A stretch of 64,000 bases of DNA from the NCBI GenBank assembly GCA_037042915.1, contig CM073203.1, forward strand, positions 2,418,001-2,482,000, read 5' to 3'. The position numbers and the translations under genes are program-made. The DNA comes from Auricularia sp. M13. Its lineage: Eukaryota; Basidiomycota; Agaricomycetes; Auriculariales; Auriculariaceae. The notes beneath the pieces were generated by a model. The model did not search any database. It saw only the letters and a program-made list of their open reading frames with translations, and had not been told where the DNA came from. Every line of letters begins with the position of its first letter. Within the stretch, counting starts at the first letter, position 1. This document shows, piece after piece, positions 47,131 through 60,319 of this stretch.

Positions 47131-47747
47131 GTCGGCCAGTGCACGGGGTTCGGATCAAGCCTCCGGAAGGACGGAGTTGTAGTATGTTCAGAAGCCGCAA
47201 CATTTGGTTCCGACAGATGATGAGTTTCTCCTCATCGTAAAAAAAATATGATACAGACTGCATGAAAATATTCAAGAGACTGCTCAGATTACGGGAGTCT
47301 CCTGGCTAACGTGCGAAGGGTTCACATGTTGCTGACAGCCGAGTCCGACAAACATCGGGCGGAACGTCCAAGAAAGGAACGTGGAGAAGCGCCCCTCAGT
47401 CGTCGATGCTTACAAATGGTATGTCAGACATTTCTGCTTACACCAGGACGATTACATGCTCAGTATACTGCTCCGGGTCGGTTGAGACAGCCCAACCTTC
47501 GCGCGATGGAGACACAGGCCAAATTTTCATCATCGAAAGCAGATCTCGGGGTATTTTGTCTTTGCAGATTCTATCAAGAAGGTGAATTGGGATTTAGTTT
47601 TTTTCCTGTGCCGTTCGGCCCGCAAGGTGTTCGTCATGCTTACGCCGGAATGCGGCCATCTCCAGCCTTTATAAGGGGCAAGCTTCCAGTACTAACTGCA
47701 AATACCTCCTCGTACGACGCGCGTCCCCATATTATTGGAACTGCAAC
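47131..47747. other. Divergent promoter region RIT1 / aldo-keto reductase
   Basis: Shared upstream DNA of about 600 bp. No other gene seen. Confidence 0.5.
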
Positions 47748-49023
47748 ATGGAGTACCAACGGTGAGCCCATCTTCATTGCTGCTAATCTGGATTCCTAAA
47801 GTACACATGCAGTCTCGGAACGTCAGGCCTCAAGGTGTCCAAGATCATCCTGGGCTGCATGACATTCGGCACTCCCACGTGGCAGGAGTGGGTTCTCGAT
47901 GAGGAGAAGAGCTTGCCCCTGATCAAAGCTGCCTACGACGCGGGGATTAACACGTTCGTGCCTTGGTTATCATGCCGTGCGTAACGTTATCTGAATATCT
48001 GCCCATTCCGCAGGTGGGACACAGCTGATACGTATAGTCACGGGGTCAGCGAGGTCATCGTGGGAAAGGCTATCAAGAAATACAACATTACGAGGAAGAA
48101 ACTCGTCATTCTCGTACGCACCACCCGACATCTGAGAGACATGCAGGGCGGAACTGAGCGATTCTTTCTCCAGACGAAATGCTGGGGAGTCGTCGAGGAT
48201 CCCGCGCTCGGTTGGGTGATGCCGTCCCCCAACGACCCGGTCTTCGTCAACCAGCACGGTCTCTCGCGCAAGCACATCTTCGACGCCGTTGACGCAAGCG
48301 TCGCGCGCCTGGGGACGTACATTGACGTCCTACAGATTCACCGCCTCGACCAGGAGACGCCGCCCGAGGAGATCATGGAGGCACTGCACGATGTCGTCAA
48401 GAGCGGCAAGGTGCGGTACATCGGCGCGAGCTCGATGTGGGCGCACGAGTTCGCAACGCTCCAGTTTACAGCGACGCTCCATGGTTGGACGAAGTTTATC
48501 TCCATGCAGAACTTCTACAACCTTCTCTACCGCGAAGAGGAGAGGGAGATGATACCCTTCTGTGCGTTCTTCCGCTTGCACTGCTTTCTACGAGGATTCT
48601 CATGAGAATTCCAAGGCAACAAAACCGGCGTCGCGCTCATCCCCTGGTCTCCCATCGCCCGCGGGAAGCTTGCGCGCCCATTCACGCAGTCGGACTCGGC
48701 GCGCGCGTCGTCCGATGCTGCAATCCAAGTGAGTCTCTTTCATGACGGAGTCTCGCCTTTCCTGACACAATAGGTAGTTTTTCGGACATGGTGCAGACGA
48801 AGAGATCATCAAGCGCGTGGAGAAGGTGGCAAAGGACAAGGGTGTGCCCATGTCGGCGGTCGCGATCGCCTGGGTCATCAGCAAAGGGCAGGCGCCCATC
48901 GTCGGCGTCAACTCCGAGAAGCGCATTCAAGAGGCTGTAGAGGCCTTGAAGGTGAAGCTGACCGAAGAGGAGAAGAAGTACCTCGAAGAACCGTACACGC
49001 CAAAGCCTGTGCTTGGTTTCTGA
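47748..49023 (+). CDS. Aldo-keto reductase, NADP(H)-dependent
   Basis: Cytosolic (alpha/beta)8-barrel oxidoreductase. Six exons (47748-47761, 47813-47953, 48014-48113, 48174-48561, 48616-48728, 48778-49023) sum to 1002 nt, 333 aa; the first exon is only 14 nt (MEYQ plus two bases). N-terminus MEYQRLGTSGLKVSKIILGC is typical of the family with yeast aryl-alcohol dehydrogenases and versiconal hemiacetal acetate reductase. The catalytic tetrad is visible: Asp in NTWDTADTY, Tyr in TYSHG, Lys in LVILTKCWG, His in LQIHRLD. Cofactor-binding end: IPWSPIARGKLARPF and IVGVNSEKRIQEAVEAL. Physiological substrate unknown; no secondary-metabolite cluster is around it. Confidence 0.94.
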
Positions 49024-49225
49024 GCCATGCGTTGAATGTACAGTATTCCGCATATCGAACATGGGACATATTGTGAGACGATGGTGTTTCAGGCAATTAT
49101 CCTGCAAAGGAGGCGATATGAGCTGATCTACGGGAATAGCAGCTGGGATATGTGAGCTTGGTTTGGCGCCGAAGCCGCCGGCGCTCCGATCCGAAGGCTC
49201 CGAACCTTGGTCTCGACACTCGAAC

Positions 49226-50240
<1,015 letters not shown>

Positions 50241-52092
50241 TGCGATCGCATCCAGAGCAAGAATAGACCGCGCACGCGCATGTATCAGCACCCGAAACCT
50301 GTACGACCATTGGCCTCGAATAAAATCGAAAATTGGGATTGTGTCTTGAATACGTGATCAATGACGCGGTTGTATCGGACGGCGGCCAACCTTTAGCGCT
50401 CTTCATAGGCCTTGCGAACGAATGACCTAAGGCGGCCGTTCACCGCTGCGTCCATATTCGTTCGGCGCTCAAGCTCTGCAGGTTTAGTTGCCTCCTACCG
50501 CCCGCACGCGCACGGGGGTGGAGCACCTTCACAGCTGTGCTCTGCAACACCTACTGCATTATTCGACCAGGACGGATGTCCGCCGAATCTTGCGCACAAT
50601 CCCATCTGGGTTCAGGTGATTCGAGCCCAGTCGGGGCCGTGTAACTTTCTCCATGCTAGGGTCCATCTCGTCCGTGCGAGTGCACGCGTCACCCACGCAC
50701 TGAGTGGAGAACGACCGCCGGTGGTCCTTCTTGAACCGACGCGAAGCCTGGCCCGCGTCGTCACAGGGACCCCGTTGGCCGCACTCGCGCCGCGCCCCAA
50801 GCCCGCGCTTGTACAGTACGTACCGTGCACGACTCGTTGTTCTCACTCCACTGGTTCTCGCTGACCAGAATTCCGTCAGCCCAGGCCCTTACCTTCTAGG
50901 ACCAGTAAGGTGTAACCTCTGCACCTAGATGATAGACCTTAGAGGGTCTCCAGAACCAGGTGCTCCTAGGTCCTCCCTCGCTGTTTTCGAGCTACATGGG
51001 GCACAATTTATTTGCACCTATACAGCACCTACTCCACCAATGTTTTTACACTGACACTCTGCCGAAGTCGTCTTCCATTGCCTAACGCCTGATCGTCTCG
51101 TTTGTGCCCTCACGTCGGCCTAATTTTTGACTGCACTCTGCACTTCCTTCACATTGCCTTCTGGATCATCACAGTGCCTAGGTTTCCAAATGTTTCTCCT
51201 CGCATTTCCTAGGTGTTGTCCTCCATGATTTCAAGTTTCGCTAATGCCAAGGTCCCGAGGCGGGATTGAGCCTAGATGCCAGGATTTTTATTACCTAAGC
51301 CACTCTCCGATGTACATATCACCTAGCAACTGCCTCCCAGACAGTTCGTTGTGCACGCTTCTGGGCGCACGTTCTGGATGATGGGACTCCTCAAGACATT
51401 TTCCAGCGGTGCCACTGGTGCTCTTCAACATCCGAGGCATTTCCTAGGATACAATACAATGGCATTGGAAAACCGCCTTGGTGGGCTCATACATGCGATT
51501 CGCCCGCCCGTCCTCATGTCATTTGCCCGCCTTTTTCTCCTTCGAAAGACCTAGCAGCTCGAGGAGCTTGTCCTGCTGCGCGTCAAAGTTGGAATTGCGC
51601 CTGCGCAACTCGAGGATTTCTTCTGAGTTCGCATATCTCGTCGTGCTGGCGTGACACGGTTTGGAATCTGGTCACACCATTTCCGCCGTCTCTGTGGAAT
51701 CTGGTCACGCCATTTCCGCCATCTCCGTCGTCTCCGGCTGCAGGGCTGAGCGACATCGATGAGTATGAGAGTGCAATATGAAGGGAAGTTGCGTGGTAAC
51801 GGCACTAGTCCGTCTTTACATGGTATTGGTTTTGGATCTCATCAGCACCTCGAACAACCCCTATGATGCGCCTGCTACTGCCTCGTCTACGCCTTCTGCA
51901 GCGCCTAGGTGCACCAATATGGGTGCGCATAACATTTCTCTGCAATATCAAGGCCTTTTTTGTGCAGCTTCTCCTCTATTCACTCAGCTGACAGGGCCTA
52001 GTCAATGACTGCCACGACAGTCATTCTTGCACCCTGTCCTTTAAGTACGCAGCGCATAGCGCCCTCCCATTGCTTCATCTCAGCACGCACCC
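50241..52092. other. Gene-poor left flank of the KDZ mobile region
   Basis: From about 50.9 kb the DNA becomes dense in CCTAG, GCCTA and TAGGC words. A 34-bp tandem pair (GGAATCTGGTCAC...) is at 51664-51731. On the minus strand 51522-51640 reads as the C-terminus of a coiled-coil protein (EEILELRRRNSNFDAQQDKL, then LELLGL and a lysine-rich end), but its 5' part could not be built. Confidence 0.45.
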
Positions 52093-52606
52093 ATGAGTTC
52101 CTCAAGTTCCGACGATTCGGATGAGCTCTCTGACCGCGTCCCCACCAGGATCTCCCCTGACGCGCCGCCCTTCAACTCCTATCCCCTTGCACGCCAAGTC
52201 CTCACGGAGACTCGTGCGCTTCACCGCAACTACTCTCAGACGCGGGCAAGCGTGACAGCGCTCGGATTGCTCATTCTCGGGCGGCACGCCGTCGCGGATG
52301 CGGCCATTGCTGCTGTGAACAATGAGGACATTATCAACTGTCGCGCAAAGGTCGCCGACCGGCTCTCTGCATTGGCATACCTACTATTGGTGCAGTACGG
52401 CACGCCCGGTGTGCACGAGCGCCTTTCCAGGCTTTTTCCGGACCTCCTCGATGCGTGCGCCGCCCTAAGAGAAAGCGTGGACGCGCTGGAGTCAGTTTGC
52501 CGGGCAACGATCGAGTAAGTACCGCCTTCAATACTGTTATAGCCACTAACTGCTTGCCTGCATCTCTGACAGACGCATCGAGCAGGAGGTTGACCTGCCC
52601 ATATGA
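52093..52606 (+). CDS. Small helical/coiled-coil protein of unknown function (KDZ-region accessory 1)
   Basis: Exons 52093-52514 and 52573-52606 sum to 456 nt, 151 aa. Starts MSSSSSDDSDELSDR, an acidic serine-rich tail, then long helices (ARQVLTETRALHRNYSQTRA, VADRLSALAYLLL, LSRLFPDLLDACAALRESVD) ending ERIEQEVDLPI. No cysteine cluster, signal peptide or catalytic motif. I do not recognise it. It lies between TAGGC-motif clusters, upstream and convergent with the KDZ gene. Confidence 0.6.
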
Positions 52607-52737
52607 CACCTCGGCATCTTGTATTTACGCCACGTTATTATGACGGCATTGCATGGTCATCTCCTTTCAGAGCAGCTTGAATCTGCCTCAGGAATACCTA
52701 GGCACTGGATTTTGCGTAGTCAAAACTGCACTGTCAA

Positions 52738-52851
52738 TAGGCGGACGTTGGGTGCTGCGCCACTCGCGGGCTTAGCGCCTACGCAACGCCTAGCCGAGTA
52801 GGCGGACGTTGGGCGCTGCTATACTCGCGGGTATAACGCCTACAGAACACC
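52738..52851 (+). repeat. Tandem repeat, period 61 bp, two copies
   Basis: Copies 52738-52798 and 52799-52851 (partial) begin TAGGCGGACGTTGGG and contain ACTCGCGGG and CGCCTAC. Contains the motif shared across the KDZ flanks. Confidence 0.8.
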
Positions 52852-53037
52852 TTTTCAGCACCAAAACGGGTTGCGGGAGGTGAGAACTGGAAGCACTGCA
52901 TAGGAAGAGCAGTCTATTCTCGCCTTCCACTCGTGTCACGCGATACATTTCCACAACGTCGGCGCGATAAGCGGCATTTCATTGGCTAGTCACTGCGTCA
53001 TCCGCGTTAGATTACTCTCTCAACAAGCAATACTACC

Positions 53038-53574
53038 TCACCCTGAGCTGCGAGTTCCGTCGGCGGTGTTGCGAGCGCGTGCAGTGTCGAGGCGGATCCA
53101 AGCATCGATCGCCGAAATCTTGGTATTCAGCGTCTCCCTCGCGTCCTCGTTGGCCTGCCTAAGCGCGCGGTTTTCTTCCTCGAGACGGAAGATTTCAGCC
53201 TTGAGATCGCCGACTTGTTGTATGAGCTCGATCACGACGTCGTTCTCCTTGTCCAACTCGGCCGTCCGCTTTCGCAGGTCAGCTACCTCCTGCAGGAGGT
53301 CGCAGATCACGTCCCAGCCCTCCTTGTACGTCTCGAACTTGGTGGTTTGCATGTTGCGCTGCATCTCCTCAAAGCCGATTTTCACGTCCGCCATGGCGCG
53401 GAAATTTGCCAAATCGGTGCTGGTCGGCCCGCTTGGCGACAGCAGGACGCGCCGTATATCGCTCGGTACTGCCCCTGGCAGAGAGCCGGAGGTGTCCGCT
53501 GCTGGCGGCTTGCTATCCGCTGCCGGCGCAGATACTGGCTTGTCGACACCGTTCGCCTTCAAAGCCTGCGACAT
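53038..53574 (-). CDS. Coiled-coil protein of unknown function (KDZ-region accessory 2)
   Basis: Single exon, 178 aa. N-terminal 60 residues are Pro/Ala/Ser-rich and disordered; residues 65-165 are a continuous coiled coil (LLQEVADLRKRTAELDKEND, then VIELIQQVGDLKAEIFRLEE with clear heptads). No DNA-binding domain seen. Opposite strand to its neighbours at 52093 and 53974. A plausible partner or dimerisation factor of an element-encoded protein, which is only inference. Confidence 0.6.
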   Translation of the reverse strand: MSQALKANGVDKPVSAPAADSKPPAADTSGSLPGAVPSDIRRVLLSPSGPTSTDLANFRAMADVKIGFEEMQRNMQTTKFETYKEGWDVICDLLQEVADLRKRTAELDKENDVVIELIQQVGDLKAEIFRLEEENRALRQANEDARETLNTKISAIDAWIRLDTARARNTADGTRSSG

Positions 53575-53640
53575 TGTGAGGGTAGCGGTCTAAGGGTGAA
53601 GCTCTTGATCCGCCTAGGCTCCTAGATTGCACCTCAGGTA

Positions 53641-53828
53641 CGTAGGCATTGCCTAGCCCGTAATGCTACCCTCGCACTGATCATCTCCAGCTGATTTCAC
53701 ACTGACTGCGTCCTGCCTAAAGAGCGCCTGATCTCGTAGGCATTGCCTAGCCCATAATGCGACCCTCACACTGACCATCTGCAGCTGAATTTACATTGAC
53801 CGTGTTCTGCCTAAAGAGCGCCTGATCT
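53641..53828 (+). repeat. Tandem repeat, period 94 bp, two copies
   Basis: Copies 53641-53734 and 53735-53828, starting CGTAGGCATTGCCTAGCCC and ending CTGCCTAAAGAGCGCCTGAT; about 85 percent alike. A third, partial and more diverged unit may follow to about 53910. Each unit carries three GCCTA/TAGGC sites. Confidence 0.85.
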
Positions 53829-53973
53829 GTGCACTGTCCATAGATTCTCAGTGACTGTGTTCTCCCTATTCCTGCCTGAATAGCGCCTGAGCTGCGCATT
53901 GTCCGTTGCCTGACTTCCCCACCATCCTGCGCTGGCTTCTCTTGCTCTAACCCACTTTACCTCACGTTGCACC

Positions 53974-54222
53974 ATGGACTCTTCGTCCACTCACCTGTCT
54001 GACGAACTTCGCCGCTACCATATTGCTGCACTCGGATTCGCGTTTATGAGGCAACTATACGAGCCGCACAGCAATTCGGTCGAGATATCCCGCATTCTGG
54101 AGACCTTGATGCATGCTGCCCATCTAGAGCGTATTGTCGAAGAGCTCAGAGACGAGGCGGCGGTCCTTCGGTCACGCATTGACGAGCTGGAGAGCACACT
54201 TCGACGGACCAGGCTTGAATAG
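53974..54222 (+). CDS. Short coiled-coil protein (KDZ-region accessory 3)
   Basis: Single exon, 82 aa, MDSSSTHLSDELRRYHIAAL, then a coiled coil from about residue 45 (IVEELRDEAAVLRSRIDELE) to the end. Similar size and style to the neighbouring accessory genes but no clear sequence identity. Might continue through an intron into 54.24-54.4 kb; stop taken at 54220-54222. Confidence 0.5.
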   Translation: MDSSSTHLSDELRRYHIAALGFAFMRQLYEPHSNSVEISRILETLMHAAHLERIVEELRDEAAVLRSRIDELESTLRRTRLE

Positions 54223-55041
54223 CGCGCATCACCTATGCCCTCACCGTCATTCTCGAACGTCGTCAAGGTCCGTATATCTTTATCTTCCTCCTCACGAGCT
54301 CTCGATGATATCTCATTTCTCCGCAGTTCTTGTCTGCCGCATGTGCGGAAATGCAAATTGTCCAGTGTAGCTCGATACTCTTCTGTTCACGCGCGAGCAC
54401 AGTCCTGAACACAGCTTTGTCATCGTGTGCCCTCGTCTACGCACTGCCCATCTCAGCGTCCATCAATCGCTTACAGCTTTCGCTCCATTGTCTGACTTTG
54501 CCCTTCGCATTTTGTCCATACGCACTGCCACTAGGCACTACCTAGTCGCGAGCAGCCCTCACAGCAATATAGTCACGTTCCCACTCGATCCCTGTGCGAC
54601 TATAACATAGAGTCTCCAGCTTTGACTAGCTAACGCCTACCTGATCCGAACTTGCTCGATCTACAATGTCGCGGAATTCAATTTTTTTCAGACATCCGTA
54701 TGAGACAGATTTAGCACTTCCTACAAGTACCAGTTATTCATCAAGCAATGGATGCAGACGCCGACTCGCGATTCGAGCCGCGGCCCAAACAATGTCGGTT
54801 GTCAGTCGCAGTCTTCATGGAGACATTGCCTATGCCTTGTTGAGGACAACTAGCCCTCGATCGGTCTCAGGCTGTGACGAATGAGCACATTGTCTTCTGC
54901 CATCTTCAGCCAACACTCCTTCTAGGCATTGCGCCTTCTAGGCATTGCCCAGGCAATGCCTAGGCGATAACATTGGCTGGACGAAAACAGTCTATTCCAT
55001 TCGTTTCTACTCTATGTACGGCGGTAGGCTGTATTGAGGCG
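54223..55041. other. Motif-rich spacer next to the KDZ gene 3' end
   Basis: Non-coding, with several TAGGC/GCCTA words and the palindrome at 54939-54962. No gene supported. Confidence 0.5.
54939..54962. repeat. Palindrome built from the TAGGC motif
   Basis: Arms TAGGCATTGCC (54939-54949) and GGCAATGCCTA (54952-54962) around a two-base centre; a further TAGGCATTGC lies at 54923. Candidate binding site for a dimeric DNA-binding protein. Confidence 0.8.
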
Positions 55042-58000
55042 CTAGTCGGATATCTCGATACAATCCACAGAGTCGTCCCACGCGGTTACCTTGCTATGAA
55101 CGGGGACCGGTTCCTCTACCCTCAGCGCTCTCACGCTTTCTGCCATCGTGCGTCTCCACTCGGTCATGTCTTCCTGAACCATGACGCTTGCTTCGTCGCT
55201 CGCGATGAGACTAACTGCATCGGCGGCGACGAAGGGGCCACAGTCCCAGCCGTTGTCCTGACGAGCCGCTCGCTTTTGCGCCACATGTTGAGAATTATAC
55301 AATGTAGCATTTAATAGAGGTACTCACCCTTTCCCGACCCATAGAAAGTCTGCGCCTCTCATACTCAGCCCGAAATGCTCGCTGCAGATGTCCACCAGAG
55401 CACGCACGCTCTTCGCAAGATCGTTCGCATATCCTTTGACGGCGGCATAGCTATCGTAGAAGTTGACTGTGCGCTCGACCCAGCGAAGTTCAAGCAGTGT
55501 CCAGTGCGCGGGATTTGCGACGTGTCCAAGCACGAGCCATTTCTTCGCTTCCACAGGATGTACGGCCTGGCGATCAAGTTCAGATGAAGTCATTGCATTC
55601 GGTTTTACACAATGCATCGCATACCTGTTGCAATGCTTGCACGATGTAACGTCGGTGGGACTCACTTTGCTCCGTGTTACCCGTGGCCAGTGCCTCCATG
55701 TAGCAGTTGACATCGAGTAGAGTTCTCGAGTGGATGATGGACACATCGTTGACCTTCGACTCCAGCAGCTTCTGCTGCAGAAACACGGCCAGGCCATCGC
55801 CGCTGAGCCATCCGTACGAGCGCGTGAAGCGGTCGAGATCCTCGCCATCGCAGGTGTACTCGCCCGCGCGATATACGATACGTGTCTTCGCGCGCTTCTT
55901 GCCCCGTGGACGCAGGGGCTCCTCTCTGTCTAAATCTGAACATGTCAATGGCGCGCTGCGCGCTAGAACACCCACTCACCTTGCCAAACTGTTGCCTCCA
56001 CTGACAACCCATCGCCAGCATGCCATGTCTGTCGCGCGGGATTCACTGACTGCGGGCGGATTTCCTTCTTCGAGTCGTCCCCGTCAGCACCTTCCTTCTG
56101 CATATCCTCGAGTTGTTGAGCGTTCGATTCCGGCATTTCCACATCCAGAGTCATGTCGACCATGAGCTCGTCCAGCGATTCGTTGCCGTCCTCCGGTTCC
56201 GGGTACGCGTCAGACGCGTCGTCCGAGTCGACGTCGTCAACCAGCGTGACCGGCGAGTCTTCTGCCATTTGAGCCGGTTCTGGGACTGACACGACGCCGG
56301 CGCCTGCTCGCTCCATAGCAGTGGTGAAGCGCAGACCGAGAGCACCGAGCGATAGGTCGCGCGTCCATGTCGCGCGCAGATCCTCGTGACAGGCAAGGCG
56401 CTCGTGGACGGCAGCTCGTAATATCGGGTCTAGCACAACTTCATGGTTAGTCTGGAAGCAACCTGAGGCGGCGGGCGTACCTAGCGTGCTGGTTGGCCCG
56501 ACGAGCTCTTCCATTGCCGACCTCGTCTCCACCCACCACGAGACGAGTCCAGCCATCTCCGCATCCAGACGCTCCATCTCTTCGCGACAGCGGTCCCACT
56601 GCTGAAGCGCCAGAATTCCCCGCTTAACGTTTTCATCGGTCAACCAGCGAGGCTGGTCGTCGTGTTCGCCCTGGGGTCCCAGGCCGACGTCCTCCTGCCA
56701 GATATCGTCGTCAACGTCCAATTTGAACAGTTTCTTCGCCTCCAGTTTACGCGGGAGAGGGGTGCGCGTGTCCGGCTTCTTGCCCTGCCGCGCAAGCAAC
56801 GCCATGTCGTCCACCAGTTTGTTGAACGCGCGGACCTGGTTGCCAATGCTGCGCTCGCGCCGATTGACAAGGTCTGTAACCTTCGCGTGCTCGCTCGCCT
56901 CTGGAACAAATTGTGCATTAGCCGGGAACGCGGACACAGACAAGAGCCACGCACGAAGGACCTGCTGCCCAAACCCGCGCTCCAGCTTACGATGCTCGAA
57001 TTTGTGATGTACGAGGGTATTCCGGATCGTCGCCCGCAGCGCGCGCGCCTTGACTCGCGCGCAGATGTACGCATTACCGCGCATAGACTCGAACCTCCTC
57101 GTACGTTCCGTGCCAAGCGTTGCGTGCAGTACTGCCATGCGGGACTCCGTAGCTTCGATTTCGCGTTGCGCGGATTCGATGGACGCGGACAGCGACTGCG
57201 TTTTAGACGAGGTGAGCGCGTGCACCTTGCGCAGCTGCCTCCTGTCATCGCGGATCTGCTGCCTGAGGTCGTCGACGAGCCCCATGAGCACTAGAATCTC
57301 GTCGATTATTTTGTCCGCAGCATTTGAGTCCTGCCCTGATGTCCAAAGAAATGCTCTGTCAGCGTCGTGCGGCGCACCATGCACATGCAACTTACGCGGT
57401 GGCTTCTTGAGCTGCGAATCAACCTGAGCCTTCCACTCGGCTCGAAGCTCCGGGATCGATACACCACAACCGTCGAGCGCCGCCTGAGATTCTGCCAACC
57501 TACGGACCGCTTCGCCGTGCTTGCGCCGTAGCCATACCCCAATTCTAAGCAGCGCGCTACTGCTCATGGCGTGTATCTGTCGATCCAGGATAAACAGCCG
57601 CCTGTAGAACTGGGCCTATGAGCACCGTGACAGATGTCTGCTCGTCAGACTTACCCCGGACACTCGCAGACTAGGTATCAGGTGGCGGATGGCGCTCCAG
57701 AAGCGTTCGCAGCCCTCGCCATCGCTGAGCCCGAAGCCGACGCGCTTCCGGGGGTGGAACACTATTTGGCACGCCCACTGGTGCCCGTATGCGTGGAACA
57801 CCGAGACCGCGTAGATAAAGCGATCCTCCAATTCGGGCAACAAGCCAAACTGTTCAGATTGGTTAGCGACTGCCCAGATCTGTGCCCACTGACGCCAACG
57901 CTGACCTTCTCGATGCTGCGGCCCAGCTGGCACGCGATATCGTACAGAAGGCCAATGAGCCAGTCCTTCGGCAAATGCTCCCCGAGACGACGCAACAACG

Positions 58001-59781
58001 CGAGAGCGTAGTGTTGTCGCTCTCCCGGTGTGCACATGTTGACGACCCACAAAACACGGTCGTGTCGGCAAAGTAGGGCCATTAGGCCCGTATCCGCGTA
58101 GTAATTCTTCGAGGCCTTCGTGACCTTCTCCTGGGCCGCGATGAACGATTGCTCGCATTCATTCAGAACGTCATCGGAGACGGCGGGCTCCCCGCGAGCA
58201 CGCCGACGCCTCGGGGGTGACTTCCGAAAGTACGCGAGCTCGGCCTCCATGGTGACGGTCTCGGCGGTGCCGAGAAACCGTGACGGTTCGTAATCGAGCG
58301 GCGGGTCTGCCTCTGCGCACTTGCGTCGTTTCTGAGCGAAGTTCGCGTCAAGGCAGACGATGACATTGGCCCTGTGAAGTGAAACTAGTTAGTACCGCAA
58401 AGCATAAGGCGATTTGCACAAAACGTACTTGGACAGAGTCAAGGCAGGCCGCGTCCCGCCAAAGCATAGCTGGCATTTATTTCGAAGCTCCACGGTGGGC
58501 CGCGTCAGCGGCTGGCCTGTGCCTGCCTCGGGCGGTGTCGATGCGTCCACGTCGGCGACTGGATTGCCGACGGCACGACTCGTTCCAGCCTGACCAGCGT
58601 TCCTGTCGGCGCCGTCTTCGTCAACGCGCACCTGGTTGATGTTGACGTCGGCGGCGGTCGCTTGACGTTCCTGGAGATCACGTCTCTGAGTTGACTCTGC
58701 AGGAAGACATTAGTAACGTTCTGTACGCAAAGACGTGTAGAATAAACGCACCCACGATTAGCGTCGAGACGCTCTGGTCCACGCGATTTTCCAACACTTG
58801 ATACCACGTCAGTGCCATGCCGAGACGCTTGCGCAGCCGTCCCTGCCCGTGGGTCAACATCGAGCAGCGAGAAAACGGGGCGCGAGCTGTGCGCGTACCC
58901 ATGTATTTCCGCCGGTCCCACGACGGGCCCAGAAGGCGTCCAGCGTCTCCGACCATGCCGTCACGTTCGGGGCAACGTGCAAGGAGTGGATAGATATCAT
59001 ATCCAGCAAGTCGAAGCTGAAGGCCAGTGACGGCGCCTTTGGAGCGCAGGGGAAGTAGCCGCTGCCGATCAACTGTTCTGCAGCGCCCCTACACGCGCAG
59101 ATCTCGAGGGACCCGTTCCTGACACCTGCGCATAGGGTCCGGTAAGCAGACGCGCAGACGACTGGCACGTACATACCAGACCAATCGACCCAGGAGATAG
59201 CGAGGCGCCGCCGATGTGCGCACGTGCAGACGCCCATGGGCGCCACGGGCTCGTGGTGTCGGAAGCCCATGTAGCGCACCAGTAGCGCCTCGTTGAGCAC
59301 AGTCCGCCAGTTGGCGTGCTGCGCGATTCGACGGCGCCGATGACGAGACGGGTTTGGCTCGAGCTGGCTGTTCACCGTGAAGTGGTGAATTTCGTCCCAC
59401 GAAGCCCCGATTTCGCCCCCTTCGTCGTCGTCTGATACATCGAAAGTTGTCGCAGGTCGGCGCGTCGAAGAAGAGAACAGGGCTCGCGAGCGGACTGCCC
59501 AGGTATCGCAGACGGCGGCAAGTTGGGCCGCTGGACCAGCCGTCGGCCACCAGGCAGTATGAGCGCTCCAGGAGCGCGCAGGCGCTTGGGTAGTTTCACT
59601 TCCCGGGCTGTCGGCGGCGCTTGGGCAGCTGCTCCTCGCGCATGAGCTGGAATTGCTCCAGATCGAGAGGCGGCGAAGGGTCCACAGCTACACCGTCCGC
59701 CACGGCCGTCGCGTACTGTGCTGCTGCAGCGCTGCGGCGCTTGCGCTTGGTGCCAGTGCCGGTACGGAAGCGCGAACTCAT
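55042..59781 (-). CDS. KDZ transposase with CxC1-like module and Ulp1-like cysteine protease
   Basis: Multi-exon gene; exon limits were not all solved, so only blocks are given. From the N-terminus: a basic start (MSSRFRTGTGTKRKRRS, 59781); a cysteine module CTCAHRR, SLEICACRGAAEQLIGSGYF, PCAPKAPSLAF (about 59.2-59.0 kb) like the CxC1 group; KCQLCFGGTRPAL (58.5 kb); then the KDZ RNase H-like core with candidate acids in VIVCLDANFAQKRR (58.34 kb), LLYDIACQLGRS (57.95 kb) and GLSDGEGCERFWS (57.7 kb); a 530-residue helical region (57.57-55.96 kb); and a C48/Ulp1-type protease with WLSGDGLAVFLQQKL, His in NPAHWTLLELR, Asp in NFYDSYA and Cys in DNGWDCGPFVA (55.4-55.1 kb). All expected catalytic residues are present and no obvious break was met, so it may be intact. 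Cut-and-paste role is known for the superfamily; the protease's job is unknown. Confidence 0.85.
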
Positions 59782-60319
59782 GATAGACAGCAACTTATGC
59801 CGTGCGCTGGAACCGGCGGAGAGAGAGGGCGGTTCGGACTTTGGAAGCGCGCCGCGCGGCAGTCCAGATCGCATTCAGTCCCATGTCCCTCTTATACTGC
59901 TCGTTGGGAAGCCATATATGCGCACTTTAGGATTGGAATCATACCTGCTGATTTGTTTGCCGTGAAAATAAAATACATTTACTGCAATAAATGGCTGTAA
60001 CTGAACGTCCGTGTGCGTTCTATGGGGCGTAAGTATCCAGAAGTCGCGCAGCGGCGCCCCCAGGGGACAGAGCAATTTTATCATTTTTTCCTCTGAGGTG
60101 CAAGAGCTTAGTAGACTTCATTCCTACAGATTCTGTGGGGATTCAAGAACGACTTGCTGTGTACAGGTCAAGCAATTGGTTGACAGCGACATTGCGCGTT
60201 TGCGGCAACAGGCAACCAACCCCGCTTTTCTGTCTCGTTCGTGTCCGCAGCTTAAAACCAAACTTGCACTCTTTCGTAACTGCGGATTTCCTTCGCCATC
60301 GTCTCGTATTGGCCTGCCA

